Shown here in pieces: positions 1 through 8,351 of a DNA stretch of 64,000 nucleotides. Every line of letters begins with the position of its first letter. The first letter of the stretch is position 1. Both the position numbers and the translations under genes were made by a program. The notes beneath the pieces are model-generated. The model saw only the letters and a program-made list of their open reading frames with translations, was not told the DNA's origin and did not search any database. This DNA is from Neorhizobium populisoli (GTDB lineage: Bacteria; Pseudomonadota; Alphaproteobacteria; Rhizobiales; Rhizobiaceae): positions 62,001 to 126,000 of the forward strand of contig NZ_JAHYCB010000002.1 of assembly GCF_019430945.1 (NCBI RefSeq). The letters run 5' to 3'.

Positions 1-701
1 TCGCGCTGGAGCGCCGTCTGAACACCATCGCCGACAATATGGCCAACATGAACACGGTTGGTTTCCGCTCGACGGAGGTCAAGTTCGACGAAGTTCTGAG
101 CAAGACCCAGAACGATATCAATGCAAAGGTCGCCTTCGTTACCCAGGGTAACGACTACCTGAACACCCGCACCGGCCAGCTGCAGCAGACCGGCAACCCG
201 CTCGACTTCTCGATCAAGGGCAATGCCTGGTTTGCAGTCGACACGCCTGCCGGCCAGGTTCTCACCCGCGACGGCCGCTTTACCATGGACGAGACCGGCC
301 AGCTGCGCTCGATCCGCGGTTTCCCGGTCTTGGATTCGGGCGGTTCGCCGATCCAGCTCAACCGCGAGGCAGGTCCGCCAAGTGTCGGCGCCGACGGTAT
401 CATCATCCAGAACGGCCAGCCGGTCGCGACGCTCGGCCTGTTCACGGCCGACATTACCAAGGGCTTCAACCGCTACGAAAACGAAGGCGTGATCCCGGTC
501 GACAATCCGCAGCCGGTGCTTGAAGGCATGGATAACTCGGTTGTCCAAGGCTACATCGAGCAGTCCAACGTCAACGGCATCAGCGAAATGACGCAGCTGA
601 TCCAGGTAAACCGGGCCTTCGAGAGCATTTCCGCGCTCATGAAGGATAGCGAATCCACGCTCGACAGCGCCATCAAGACGCTGGGCGGGTCCAACGCTTA
701 A
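1..701 (+). CDS. flgF: Flagellar basal-body rod protein FlgF (5' truncated by window)
   Basis: The reading frame is open from base 3 and the gene begins before the window. The first visible residues (ALERRLNTIADNMANMNTVG) are the N-terminal rod-protein signature shared by FlgB/C/E/F/G. The end carries the matching C-terminal helix (NGISEMTQLIQVNRAFESIS). Between them lies the hook/rod core with TRDGRFTMDETGQL and the conserved NSVVQGYIEQSNVN segment. FlgF is a proximal rod subunit exported through the flagellar type III apparatus. fliI follows after 22 bases carrying a strong AAGGAAGGAG ribosome site. FlgG at 3925 is its closest relative here, but FlgF as first gene before fliI fits rhizobial order. 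Confidence 0.93.
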   Translation, partial: ALERRLNTIADNMANMNTVGFRSTEVKFDEVLSKTQNDINAKVAFVTQGNDYLNTRTGQLQQTGNPLDFSIKGNAWFAVDTPAGQVLTRDGRFTMDETGQLRSIRGFPVLDSGGSPIQLNREAGPPSVGADGIIIQNGQPVATLGLFTADITKGFNRYENEGVIPVDNPQPVLEGMDNSVVQGYIEQSNVNGISEMTQLIQVNRAFESISALMKDSESTLDSAIKTLGGSNA

Positions 702-723
702 CCGTTAAGGAAGGAGCCCGACC

Positions 724-2121
724 ATGACGGAAGCGGCTGTCCTCGACGCAGTCAACGGCGGCAAGCTGGCTCAGCTTGCCGGGCTGGCGGCGCGTTATTC
801 CGATCCTGCATTTTCCATTGCCCATGGCGGTCATGTCAGGACCATCGCGGCAGGCCACTACACTGTGGCCGGCCTTTCCAAGCATGTACGCCTCGGCGAA
901 TTCGTCGCACATCGCAGCGCGACGGGCATTCATCTCGGCGAAGTCGTCCGCGTCGAACCGGATATCATCTATGTCTGCCCGATCGAACCGGGCGAACCGA
1001 TCGGTATCGGCGATACCGTCATTCGCAAGGGCGCCTTCCGCGTGGCGCCCGACAATAGCTGGTGCGGCCGCACGATCAACTCGCTCTGCGAGCCGATCGA
1101 TGGCCGGGGACCGCTCAGCAAGGGCTTCAATCCGCGCTCGATCGCCAATACGGCGCCGCCGTCAATGACCCGCAGCCGCGTCGAAACCGGCTTCAAGACT
1201 GGCGTCCGCGCCGTCGATATCTTCGCGCCGCTTTGCCTCGGCCAGCGTCTCGGCGTCTTCGCCGGTTCCGGTGTCGGTAAGTCGACGCTTCTGTCCATGC
1301 TGGCGCGCGCCGATGCCTTCGACAAGGTGGTGATCTCGCTGGTCGGCGAACGTGGCCGCGAAGTGCGCGAATTCATCGAAGACACGCTCGGCGACAACAT
1401 GTCGAAGTCGATCGCCGTCGTTGCGACCTCCGACGAAAGCCCGATGCTGCGCAAGATGGCGCCGCTTGTGGCGATCACCATTGCCGAACATTTCCGCGAT
1501 CAGGGCGACAACGTCCTTTTCATCGCCGACAGCATCACCCGTTTTGCCCATGCGATCCGCGAAGTAGCCGTTGCGGCCGGCGAGCCGCCGATCGCGCGCG
1601 GTTATCCGGCTTCCGTCTTCACCGAACTGCCGCGGCTTCTCGAGCGCGCCGGTCCCGGCGTCGAAGGTGCCGGCACGATCACCGCGATCATCTCCATCCT
1701 CGTCGATGGCGACAACCACAACGATCCGATCGCCGACTCGACGCGCGGTATTCTGGACGGCCATCTGGTGCTCGACCGCTCTCTGGCGGACGAGGGGCGC
1801 TATCCGCCGATCAACCCGCTCTCGTCGATCTCACGTCTGTCGCGTAAGGCCTGGACTGACGATCAGGAGAAGCTGGTCTCGCGCCTGAAGTCGCTCATTC
1901 ATCGCTACGAAGAAACCCGCGACCTGCGCCTCATCGGCGGCTATCGCGCCGGTTCCGATCCCGACCTCGACATGGCGATCAAGCAGGTACCCGTCATTTA
2001 CGAGGTCCTGAAACAGCTCCCGGGGGAAAAACCCGCAATCGATGCCTATGCGGATCTTGCCAACGCGCTGAGAGCAGCTGCGGGGCAGGGCGCTCCGTCA
2101 TCGGCGATAGCAAGAAGGTGA
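724..2121 (+). CDS. fliI: Flagellum-specific ATPase FliI
   Basis: This is the cytoplasmic hexameric ATPase that powers release and unfolding of flagellar export substrates. The 465-residue length is normal for the family. Walker A GSGVGKST lies near residues 181-188. The Walker B strand and following helix (NVLFIADSITRFAHAIRE) lie near 262-279. The EGAGTITAI and DGHLVLDRSLA segments are typical of F1-beta-like secretion ATPases. The N-terminal beta-barrel region is present and a FliH-binding N terminus is plausible. The stop is seven bases before the next gene. A FliH-like partner is encoded at 25274 and a FliJ-like partner at 40338. Confidence 0.97.
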   Translation: MTEAAVLDAVNGGKLAQLAGLAARYSDPAFSIAHGGHVRTIAAGHYTVAGLSKHVRLGEFVAHRSATGIHLGEVVRVEPDIIYVCPIEPGEPIGIGDTVIRKGAFRVAPDNSWCGRTINSLCEPIDGRGPLSKGFNPRSIANTAPPSMTRSRVETGFKTGVRAVDIFAPLCLGQRLGVFAGSGVGKSTLLSMLARADAFDKVVISLVGERGREVREFIEDTLGDNMSKSIAVVATSDESPMLRKMAPLVAITIAEHFRDQGDNVLFIADSITRFAHAIREVAVAAGEPPIARGYPASVFTELPRLLERAGPGVEGAGTITAIISILVDGDNHNDPIADSTRGILDGHLVLDRSLADEGRYPPINPLSSISRLSRKAWTDDQEKLVSRLKSLIHRYEETRDLRLIGGYRAGSDPDLDMAIKQVPVIYEVLKQLPGEKPAIDAYADLANALRAAAGQGAPSSAIARR

Positions 2122-2128
2122 TCGCGCG

Positions 2129-2698
2129 ATGAGCGACCAGAAAAAGGAAGATGTCGTTTCTGCCCAGCAGGCGGAAGAGGCGGCATCGCGGCTGGGAGAC
2201 AAGGTGCTGATGGCCACAGGCGTTGCCCTGGCCGCAGCCTCCGCCTTCTTCCCGTGGTATGTCTTCCTCAATGCCGACAAGTTCGGGGTTCGCACCGAGG
2301 ATTTCGGCCGCACCCGCGATCTGCCCCCGGGCATCGGCCGTCCGGTCGTCACCGTCTCGCCGCTTGCGATGACCGACAGTTCCAAGGACGACTGGGTGAA
2401 GATGGATCCGATGGACGGTCTGACCACCGCCACCACGACGTCCGCGCTCGGAGAAACCAAGCAGAACGGCAACATCCGTGAGGAACAGCCGTTCCCCGGA
2501 AAGAGTAACTTCCGTCTTCTGCATGTCGCGAACGGCCGGGCCCTCATCGAGGACAGTTCCGGTATGTACATGGTGCGGGTGGGTTCGATCCTCCCCGACA
2601 ACAGTAAACTTGCCACGCTCGAGCAGCGTAGCGGCCGCTGGGTGATCATTACTTCGTCGGGAGCAGTTTATCAGGACGCGGGCGCTGCACGCCCGTAA
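2129..2698 (+). CDS. Conserved flagellar-cluster membrane protein, function unknown
   Basis: I do not recognise a named family. The 189-residue protein has a charged cytoplasmic N terminus and one membrane segment (about residues 29-48, ATGVALAAASAFFPWYVFL). A low-complexity linker rich in Thr/Ala follows. The C-terminal domain (about 125-180, GRALIEDSSGMYMVRVGS, GRWVIITSSGAVY) reads like a small beta-rich periplasmic domain similar in style to GspC/PilP-type domains. It sits eight bases after fliI and 53 bases before flgB, and an unnamed gene occupies this place in other rhizobia. A role in rod or export-gate assembly is inferred from position only. Confidence 0.8.
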   Translation: MSDQKKEDVVSAQQAEEAASRLGDKVLMATGVALAAASAFFPWYVFLNADKFGVRTEDFGRTRDLPPGIGRPVVTVSPLAMTDSSKDDWVKMDPMDGLTTATTTSALGETKQNGNIREEQPFPGKSNFRLLHVANGRALIEDSSGMYMVRVGSILPDNSKLATLEQRSGRWVIITSSGAVYQDAGAARP

Positions 2699-2720
2699 GT
2701 CCGACACAAGGTTACATCGC

Positions 2721-2752
2721 TAGGCTTCAGACAAAAGATGGAGAGAAGCCTA
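2721..2752 (+). promoter_or_regulatory. Perfect inverted repeat around the flgB ribosome-binding site
   Basis: TAGGCTTC (2721-2728) pairs perfectly with GAAGCCTA (2745-2752). The last base of the right arm is the A of the flgB start codon. The 16-base loop holds most of the GGAGAG Shine-Dalgarno sequence. Such a hairpin would present or hide the flgB ribosome site, depending on context. Regulatory function is inferred. Confidence 0.45.
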
Positions 2753-3141
2753 TGCAGGAGATTCAACTTTTCGCACTCGCATCCCGGCAGGCCGATTGGC
2801 TTTCGGTGCGTCAGGAAGTTGTTGCCGGCAATATCGCGAACGCCAACACGCCGAAATTCAAGGCGAAGGACGTAACGCCCTTCAACGCGGTGCTGGACCA
2901 GACCCAGCATATGGCGATGGCTCGCACGCATGCAGGCCACATGGCCTCGAACGACCTCAGTGACGAGGTCGACATCAAGGAATCGGCCCTGAACGACGAA
3001 ATCGGCGTCCAGGAATCCGGCAATACCGTCTCGCTCTCCCAGGAATTGTCGAAGACGGGTGAAATCAAGCGCCAATACGAATTGAGCACAGGTCTCGTGA
3101 AATCGTTTCACAGCATGATGCTGATGACAGTTAAGAGGTAA
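2752..3141 (+). CDS. flgB: Flagellar basal-body rod protein FlgB
   Basis: FlgB is a proximal rod subunit. The 129-residue length is normal. The N-terminal motif [18 protein letters not shown] is the rod/hook family signature. The C-terminal helix ([20 protein letters not shown]) is the paired coiled-coil half. It lacks the large central domain of hook proteins, as expected for FlgB. The start follows a GGAGAG site inside a hairpin. flgC begins five bases after its stop, so the flgB-flgC-fliE set is translated as a unit. Confidence 0.96.
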   Translation: MQEIQLFALASRQADWLSVRQEVVAGNIANANTPKFKAKDVTPFNAVLDQTQHMAMARTHAGHMASNDLSDEVDIKESALNDEIGVQESGNTVSLSQELSKTGEIKRQYELSTGLVKSFHSMMLMTVKR

Positions 3142-3145
3142 GCAA

Positions 3146-3565
3146 ATGGATCCGCTTTCAGCCTCCCTGAAGATCGCTGGATCGGGAATGGAGGCCCAGG
3201 CAACCCGCCTGCGCGTCGTTTCCGAAAATATCGCCAACGCCCGCACCACCGGCGACACGCCCGGTTCGGACCCCTACAGCCGCAAGATCATCACGTTCGG
3301 CAACGAGCTGGATAGGGCGAGCGGCACGGACATGGTCAACGTCAAGAAGATCGGCATCGATAAGTCGAAGTTCGTCGAGGAATACGATCCGGATCATCCG
3401 GCAGCCGACGCCAAGGGCATGGTCAAGATGCCAAACGTCAACATGCTGATCGAGATGGCGGACATGCGTGAAGCCAACCGCTCCTACGACGCCAACATCC
3501 AGACAATCAAGCAGACGCGCGAACTCATCTCCGCGACGATCGATCTTCTGAAGGCCGGCCAATAA
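3146..3565 (+). CDS. flgC: Flagellar basal-body rod protein FlgC
   Basis: FlgC is a proximal rod subunit of normal length (139 residues). The N-terminal signature [20 protein letters not shown] and the C-terminal [20 protein letters not shown] helix are diagnostic of FlgC. The [12 protein letters not shown] segment is also typical. The stop TAA shares a base with the fliE start (TAATG), indicating coupled translation. Confidence 0.97.
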   Translation: MDPLSASLKIAGSGMEAQATRLRVVSENIANARTTGDTPGSDPYSRKIITFGNELDRASGTDMVNVKKIGIDKSKFVEEYDPDHPAADAKGMVKMPNVNMLIEMADMREANRSYDANIQTIKQTRELISATIDLLKAGQ

Positions 3566-3903
3566 TGATTGAAAAGATTGCAAACGTCGCCTCGATCTCC
3601 ATGCCCTCCGGGCTGGAAGAGATCGGCTCCACCTCTTCGAAGTCGATGCTCGGCGCACAGGCTGCGACGCCTGGCCAGAACACCGGCATGGATTTCGGCT
3701 CGGTCATGAGCCAGATGGCCACCGACACGGTCAACAACCTGAAGGGCGCCGAAGCGATGTCCTTCAAGGCGATCCAGGGCAAGGCGAACACCCGTGAGGT
3801 GGTCGATGCGGTTCTCGAGGCGCAGCAGTCGCTGCAGACCGCCATGGCGCTGCGCGACAAGATCGTCTCCGCCTATCTCGAAGTCACAAAGATGCAAATC
3901 TAG
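3565..3903 (+). CDS. fliE: Flagellar hook-basal body complex protein FliE
   Basis: FliE joins the MS ring to the rod and is needed early for export of rod proteins. The 112-residue length is normal. The C-terminal part has the family pattern: KGAEAMSFKAIQGKANTREV, then VLEAQQSLQTAMALRDKIVSAYLE and the terminal MQI. The start codon overlaps the flgC stop. flgG follows after 21 bases with a GAGGACGAAGAC ribosome site. Confidence 0.96.
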   Translation: MIEKIANVASISMPSGLEEIGSTSSKSMLGAQAATPGQNTGMDFGSVMSQMATDTVNNLKGAEAMSFKAIQGKANTREVVDAVLEAQQSLQTAMALRDKIVSAYLEVTKMQI

Positions 3904-3924
3904 TAGTTTTTTGAGGACGAAGAC

Positions 3925-4713
3925 ATGAGAGCGCTTTCCGTCGCGGCAACGGGCATGGATGCCCAGCAGACCAATCTCGAAGTCATCGCGAACAACATCG
4001 CGAACATCAACACCACCGGTTACAAGCGCGCCCGCGCCGAGTTTTCCGACCTTCTTTATCAAAGCGAACGTGCCGAGGGCGTGCCGAACCGCGCCAACCA
4101 GGCAATCGTTCCGGAAGGCGCGAATATCGGTCTCGGCGTGCAGACGTCTGCAGTTCGCAACATTCATACCCAGGGCGAACTGACGAAGACCGAAAACGAT
4201 CTCGACGTGGCGATCGTCGGCCGCGGCTGGTACCAGATCCAGACTCCGGACGGTCAGACGATGTACACCCGTGCCGGCGCGTTCAACAAGAACGCCCAGG
4301 GCCAGCTGGTGACGATCGACGGCTATTCCGTCCTTCCGAACATCACCTTTCCCGCCGACACCAGCGAAACGCAGATCACCCGCACCGGCCAGGTCATGGT
4401 GCGTGTCGGAAACTCTGCCGATTTCACCGAAGTCGGCCAGCTGACGGTTGCCAACTTCGTCAACGAAGCAGGTCTGCAGCCGAAGGGCGACAACCTCTTC
4501 CAGCAGACGGCAGCCTCGGGCGAGCCGATCATTGCCGCGCCGGAAGATCCGGGTTTCGGCTACCTCAAGCAGGGTTATCTCGAAACCTCGAACGTCGATG
4601 CCGTCAAGGAAATCACCGATCTGATTTCCGCACAGCGCGCTTACGAGATGAATTCCAAGGTCATCACCACAGCAGATGAGATGGCTACGATCGTCAGCAA
4701 GAACCTGAAGTAA
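3925..4713 (+). CDS. flgG: Flagellar distal rod protein FlgG
   Basis: FlgG builds the distal rod that crosses the peptidoglycan and outer membrane. The 262-residue length is normal. It starts [20 protein letters not shown] and continues [20 protein letters not shown], the most conserved flagellar rod signature. The C terminus ([35 protein letters not shown]) is typical. It is followed by flgA and flgI, so rod and P-ring genes are adjacent. Confidence 0.98.
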   Translation: MRALSVAATGMDAQQTNLEVIANNIANINTTGYKRARAEFSDLLYQSERAEGVPNRANQAIVPEGANIGLGVQTSAVRNIHTQGELTKTENDLDVAIVGRGWYQIQTPDGQTMYTRAGAFNKNAQGQLVTIDGYSVLPNITFPADTSETQITRTGQVMVRVGNSADFTEVGQLTVANFVNEAGLQPKGDNLFQQTAASGEPIIAAPEDPGFGYLKQGYLETSNVDAVKEITDLISAQRAYEMNSKVITTADEMATIVSKNLK

Positions 4714-4734
4714 CACCACAGGAGACGGGCAGAC

Positions 4735-5232
4735 ATGATGTTTCGCCGGAAGAATGCAATTGCCGCCGGGGCAGTGAGGATGGCGCTTGCCATGCCGCTC
4801 GCCGTGGCCTTGCTTGCCGGAGCAGCAACGCCGGTATTCGCCGGAGCGGGCACCGCCGTAGTGCCGACCCGCACCATCTATCCCGGCGAGGAAATCGGCG
4901 CGGGCGCCGTCGAGGAAGTCGACGTGACCAACCCGAACCTGTCCGGCGAATATGCCCGTCAGTCTGCGGAAGTCGTCGGCATGGTGGCCAAGCGCACGCT
5001 CCTGCCCGGCCGCACCATTCCGCCCTCGGCGCTACGCGAAGCCTATGCGGTGACGCGCGGCCAGACGGTGCGTCTGACCTTCTCCATCGGTACGATGACG
5101 ATCTCCGCTCAGGGCGCACCGCTCGAAAACGCTGCCGTCGGCGACATTGTCAAGGTTCGCAACGTTGATTCGGGCGTGACCGTGAGCGGCACCGTCATGG
5201 CCGACAAGACCGTAAAGGTGATGGCGAAATGA
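4735..5232 (+). CDS. flgA: Flagellar P-ring assembly chaperone FlgA
   Basis: FlgA is a periplasmic chaperone for P-ring assembly by FlgI. The 165-residue protein has an N-terminal signal peptide (about residues 15-37, cleavage near VFAGAGTA) and a SAF-type domain. That domain includes IYPGEEIGAGAVEEVDV, MVAKRTLLPGRTI and the C-terminal VGDIVKVRNVDSGVTVSG. It is short compared with enterobacterial FlgA, lacking the extra N-terminal domain, as is usual in rhizobia. The stop overlaps the flgI start (ATGA). Confidence 0.93.
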   Translation: MMFRRKNAIAAGAVRMALAMPLAVALLAGAATPVFAGAGTAVVPTRTIYPGEEIGAGAVEEVDVTNPNLSGEYARQSAEVVGMVAKRTLLPGRTIPPSALREAYAVTRGQTVRLTFSIGTMTISAQGAPLENAAVGDIVKVRNVDSGVTVSGTVMADKTVKVMAK

Positions 5233-6395
5233 GAAACAGCCGCCTTTTCACGGCTCTGACCCTGCTTGCCGCGCTTGTCGGCGCAGCACCTGCAGTTGGC
5301 CAGGCACCGCCGGTCGCGCTGCAGGTCTCGGCACCCAGCCAGACCGCGCCGATTGCCGCGCGGATCAAGGACATCGCTTCGCTTCAGGCAGGACGTGACA
5401 ATCAGCTCATCGGCTACGGTCTCGTGGTCGGCCTGCAGAGCACGGGCGACAGCCTGCGCTCCTCGCCGTTCACCGACCAGTCCATGCGCGCCATGCTGCA
5501 GAACCTCGGCATTTCCACGCAGGGCAGCCAGTCGAACGCCAAGAACGTCGCGGCCGTCATGGTGACCGCGAACCTGCCGCCGTTCGCAAGCCCCGGCAGC
5601 CGCATCGACGTCACCGTCAGCTCGCTCGGCGATGCGACCTCGCTGCGCGGCGGTACGCTGATCATGACGTCGCTTTCCGGCGCCGACGGCCAGATTTACG
5701 CCGTGGCACAGGGCGCACTCGTCGTTTCCGGCTTCCAGGCACAGGGTCAGGCAGCCACCTTGACCGAAGGCGTCACGACTGCTGCCCGCGTGCCGAACGG
5801 TGCGATCATCGAACGCGAATTGCCGTCCAAGTTCAAGGATTCGGTCAACCTCGTTCTGCAGCTGCGCAACCCGGACTTTTCGACCGCCGTGCGCGTTGCC
5901 GACGTGGTCAACGGCTTCGCGGCACGCCGTTACGGCGGCCCGATCGCCGAGACTCGCGACAGCCAGGAAGTGGTCGTCGCCAAGCCGAAAAGCGCCGATC
6001 TTGCCCGCCTGATGGCCGAGATCGAAAACCTCGTGGTCGAGACCGACACGCCGGCCAAGGTCGTCGTCAACGAACGCACCGGCACGATCGTCATCGGCGC
6101 CGACGTCAAGGTTTCCCGCGTCGCCGTGAGCTATGGCACGCTGACCGTTCAGGTCACCGAGACGCCTACGGTCATCCAGCCGGAGCCTTTCTCGCGCGGC
6201 GAGACGGCGGTCCAGCCGAATACAGATATCCTCGCTCTGAAGGACGGCGGCCAAGTTGCCATCCTTAACGGTCCCGACCTGCGCACGCTGGTCGCCGGCC
6301 TCAACAGCATCGGCGTCAAACCGGACGGCATCATCGCCATCCTGCAGGGCATCAAGTCCGCCGGCGCCCTTCAAGCGGAGCTTGTCCTGCAATGA
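5229..6395 (+). CDS. flgI: Flagellar P-ring protein FlgI
   Basis: FlgI forms the periplasmic P ring around the rod. It has a signal peptide ending near VGAAPAVGQA. The family core follows: RIKDIASLQAGRDNQLIGYG, LVVGLQSTGDSLRSSPF, and ASPGSRIDVTVSSLGDATSL. The C-terminal segment carries TLVAGLNSIGVKPDGIIAIL. The 388-residue length is near normal. The gene overlaps flgA upstream and motE downstream by four bases each, so the three are translationally coupled. Confidence 0.97.
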   Translation: MRNSRLFTALTLLAALVGAAPAVGQAPPVALQVSAPSQTAPIAARIKDIASLQAGRDNQLIGYGLVVGLQSTGDSLRSSPFTDQSMRAMLQNLGISTQGSQSNAKNVAAVMVTANLPPFASPGSRIDVTVSSLGDATSLRGGTLIMTSLSGADGQIYAVAQGALVVSGFQAQGQAATLTEGVTTAARVPNGAIIERELPSKFKDSVNLVLQLRNPDFSTAVRVADVVNGFAARRYGGPIAETRDSQEVVVAKPKSADLARLMAEIENLVVETDTPAKVVVNERTGTIVIGADVKVSRVAVSYGTLTVQVTETPTVIQPEPFSRGETAVQPNTDILALKDGGQVAILNGPDLRTLVAGLNSIGVKPDGIIAILQGIKSAGALQAELVLQ

Positions 6396-6955
6396 CCGAG
6401 ACCCTGTTCACCATTACCATCTCGAAGCGCCTCGCACGCCGGGTACTTGCCACCGCTGCTGTTCTGACGATCGTCGGCCAGGTCGGTGCGCAGCAGCCGC
6501 CGGCGGTGACCGAGAACTCGACCGCGGACGAAATTCAGAAGTTCTGCACCAATATCGCCGATGCTGCGCGCGACCAGCGTTATCTCCTGCAGAAGCAGGA
6601 GCTTGAAAAGCTGCAGGCGGGTGTCGACGAGCGTATCAAGACGCTCGAAAACCGCACGGCGGAATATCAGGACTGGCTGAAGCGCCGCAACGACTTCCTG
6701 GCCCGTGCCCAGGCCGGCCTCGTCGACATTTTCAAGACGATGAAGCCCGACGCCGCGGCACCGCAGCTGGCCGAGATGCGCATGGAAATCGCTGCCGCGA
6801 TCATCATGCAGCTCCCGGCACGCCAATCCGCACTTTTCCTGAGTGAAATGAATCCGGAAAAGGCCGGCATGATCTCCACGATCATCTCCAGCGCGACCAA
6901 TCCCAATACATCCAAAGCACCTGCTGCTCCCAATACTCCGAAGGCACCCTCATGA
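6392..6955 (+). CDS. motE: Periplasmic motility protein MotE (MotC chaperone)
   Basis: MotE is a rhizobial protein reported to help folding of the periplasmic motor protein MotC. The 187-residue protein has an N-terminal signal sequence (about 12-36, RRVLATAAVLTIVGQVGAQ). A coiled coil follows (about 48-110, rich in K/E/Q, including LLQKQELEKLQAGVDERIKT). The C-terminal helical domain (PQLAEMRMEIAAAIIMQLP) resembles the MgtE-N/FliG-like helical repeat. It lies between flgI and flgH with four-base overlaps. The partner motC is at 27232 in this window. Confidence 0.88.
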   Translation: MTETLFTITISKRLARRVLATAAVLTIVGQVGAQQPPAVTENSTADEIQKFCTNIADAARDQRYLLQKQELEKLQAGVDERIKTLENRTAEYQDWLKRRNDFLARAQAGLVDIFKTMKPDAAAPQLAEMRMEIAAAIIMQLPARQSALFLSEMNPEKAGMISTIISSATNPNTSKAPAAPNTPKAPS

Positions 6956-7671
6956 CGAAACGCATTTCCGCCATCATGGCTGTCCTCTTCCTGGCTGGCT
7001 GCAATAGCCAGACCATCAAGGAAATCGGCAATGCTCCGTCGATGAGCCCGATCGGCAGCGGTCTGCAATATGCGCAGGCGCCGCAGATGGCATCCTATCC
7101 CAAGCAGCCGCAGCGTATGGCCAGTGGCTATTCGCTTTGGAGTGATACCCAGTCGGCTCTTTTCAAGGATGCGCGCGCACTGAACGTGGGCGACATTCTA
7201 ACGGTCAACATCCAGATCAACGACCGGGCGTCCTTCGACAACCAGACCGACCGCAGCCGCACCAATGCAACGAGCCTCAAATGGGGCGCGACGCTGAAGA
7301 ACCTGTTCGGCTGGACGCCTGAGGCAGGCACGACCGGCGATCTTGGCACTGATTCGAACACCGATTCGCAGGGCAAGGGCACGACCAAGCGGTCGGAAAG
7401 CCTGAAGCTGCTTGTCGCGGCCGTCGTGACCGGCATCCTGGAAAACGGCAACCTCCTGATCAGCGGCTCGCAGGAAGTGCGCGTCAACCACGAGATCCGT
7501 ATCCTGAACGTCGCCGGTATCGTGCGTCCGAAGGACGTCGATTCGGCCAACACGATCTCCTATGACAAGATCGCCGAAGCCCGCATTTCCTACGGTGGCC
7601 GTGGCCGCCTGACCGAAGTGCAACAGCCCCCGGTCGGTCAGCAGGTCGTGGATATGTTCTCGCCCTTCTGA
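6952..7671 (+). CDS. flgH: Flagellar L-ring lipoprotein FlgH
   Basis: FlgH forms the outer-membrane L ring. The N terminus is a lipoprotein signal with lipobox LAGC (Cys near residue 18). The family core SLWSDTQSALFKDARALNVG is followed by GDILTVNIQINDRASFDNQT. GNLLISGSQEVRVNHEIRIL is typical, as is the C-terminal ARISYGGRGRLTEVQQPPVG. Length (239) is normal. It overlaps motE by four bases. fliL starts 41 bases later. Confidence 0.97.
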   Translation: MTKRISAIMAVLFLAGCNSQTIKEIGNAPSMSPIGSGLQYAQAPQMASYPKQPQRMASGYSLWSDTQSALFKDARALNVGDILTVNIQINDRASFDNQTDRSRTNATSLKWGATLKNLFGWTPEAGTTGDLGTDSNTDSQGKGTTKRSESLKLLVAAVVTGILENGNLLISGSQEVRVNHEIRILNVAGIVRPKDVDSANTISYDKIAEARISYGGRGRLTEVQQPPVGQQVVDMFSPF

Positions 7672-7712
7672 CGAAACCGCGCGAAGGCCTCTTGATTTGA
7701 AGGTTTGAAGAT

Positions 7713-8240
7713 ATGGCGGAAGACGCAAAATCGGCCGAAGACGGCGGTGGAAAGAAAAAGGGCGGCTCGGTCATGGTGATCGCCGCCGTTGCCATCGTCA
7801 CGCTGGTCGGCGCCGGCGGCGGCTGGGTTCTGGGCGGCATGATCGCCCCGAAGGATCCGGCTGCGGCTGTGAAGCATGAAGAAGCGGCTGCCGCAGCAGG
7901 CGGAGAGCACGGCGGCGGCAAGAAGGAAGAGGGGCTTCCCCACATTTCCACCGCGGCTAATGGCGTGATCCTTCTGGAGCCTGTCACCACCAATCTTGCC
8001 TATCCGTCCACAAACTGGATCCGGCTGGAAGTGGCGCTTGCCTTCAAGGGGCCGCCGGAACTGACCATGGCGGAGAATATCCATCAGGACATTCTTGCCT
8101 ATATGCGCACCGTCTCCCTGCAGCAGATCGAGGGCCCGCGCGGCTTTCAATATCTGAAGGACGACCTGGAAGAGCGCATCGATCTTCGTTCCCAGGGCAA
8201 AGTCGCCAAGGTGATGTTCCGCTCTTTCGTGATCGAATAA
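7713..8240 (+). CDS. fliL: Flagellar basal-body-associated protein FliL
   Basis: FliL is an inner-membrane protein that surrounds and stabilises the stator. It has a short cytoplasmic N terminus, one membrane helix (about residues 18-44, VMVIAAVAIVTLVGAGGGWV) and an Ala/Gly/Glu-rich linker. The periplasmic domain ends in the family pattern LKDDLEERIDLRSQGKVAKV then FRSFVIE. The gene is intact (175 residues). A bidirectional terminator follows. The gene I would expect next, fliP, is 7.6 kb downstream beyond an opposite-strand sugar gene island. Confidence 0.95.
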   Translation: MAEDAKSAEDGGGKKKGGSVMVIAAVAIVTLVGAGGGWVLGGMIAPKDPAAAVKHEEAAAAAGGEHGGGKKEEGLPHISTAANGVILLEPVTTNLAYPSTNWIRLEVALAFKGPPELTMAENIHQDILAYMRTVSLQQIEGPRGFQYLKDDLEERIDLRSQGKVAKVMFRSFVIE

Positions 8241-8249
8241 GCATCATTC
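8226..8249. repeat. Left copy of island-flanking direct repeat (end of fliL)
   Basis: TTCGTGATCG (8226-8235) and CATCATTC (8242-8249) at the end of fliL match TTCGTGATCG (15815-15824) and CATGATTC (15825-15832) at the start of fliP. The matches are 10/10 and 7/8, with six extra bases in the left copy. This looks like a duplicated fliL-fliP junction bracketing the island. Confidence 0.55.
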
Positions 8250-8261
8250 CAGTGCAGACAC

Positions 8262-8296
8262 AAAAAAAGCGGCCCGGAATTCCGGGCCGCTTTTTT
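8262..8296. terminator. Bidirectional rho-independent terminator between fliL and the sugar island
   Basis: A perfect 22-base palindrome (8269-8290, arms GCGGCCCGGAA/TTCCGGGCCGC) is flanked by an A run on the left and a T run on the right. It can stop transcription from fliL (+) and from the opposite-strand island (-). Confidence 0.88.
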
Positions 8297-8351
8297 GTGC
8301 TCATTTTCTGTAACCGCCGGCATCTTTCAATGCCGGCGGCAAACAAACGAA

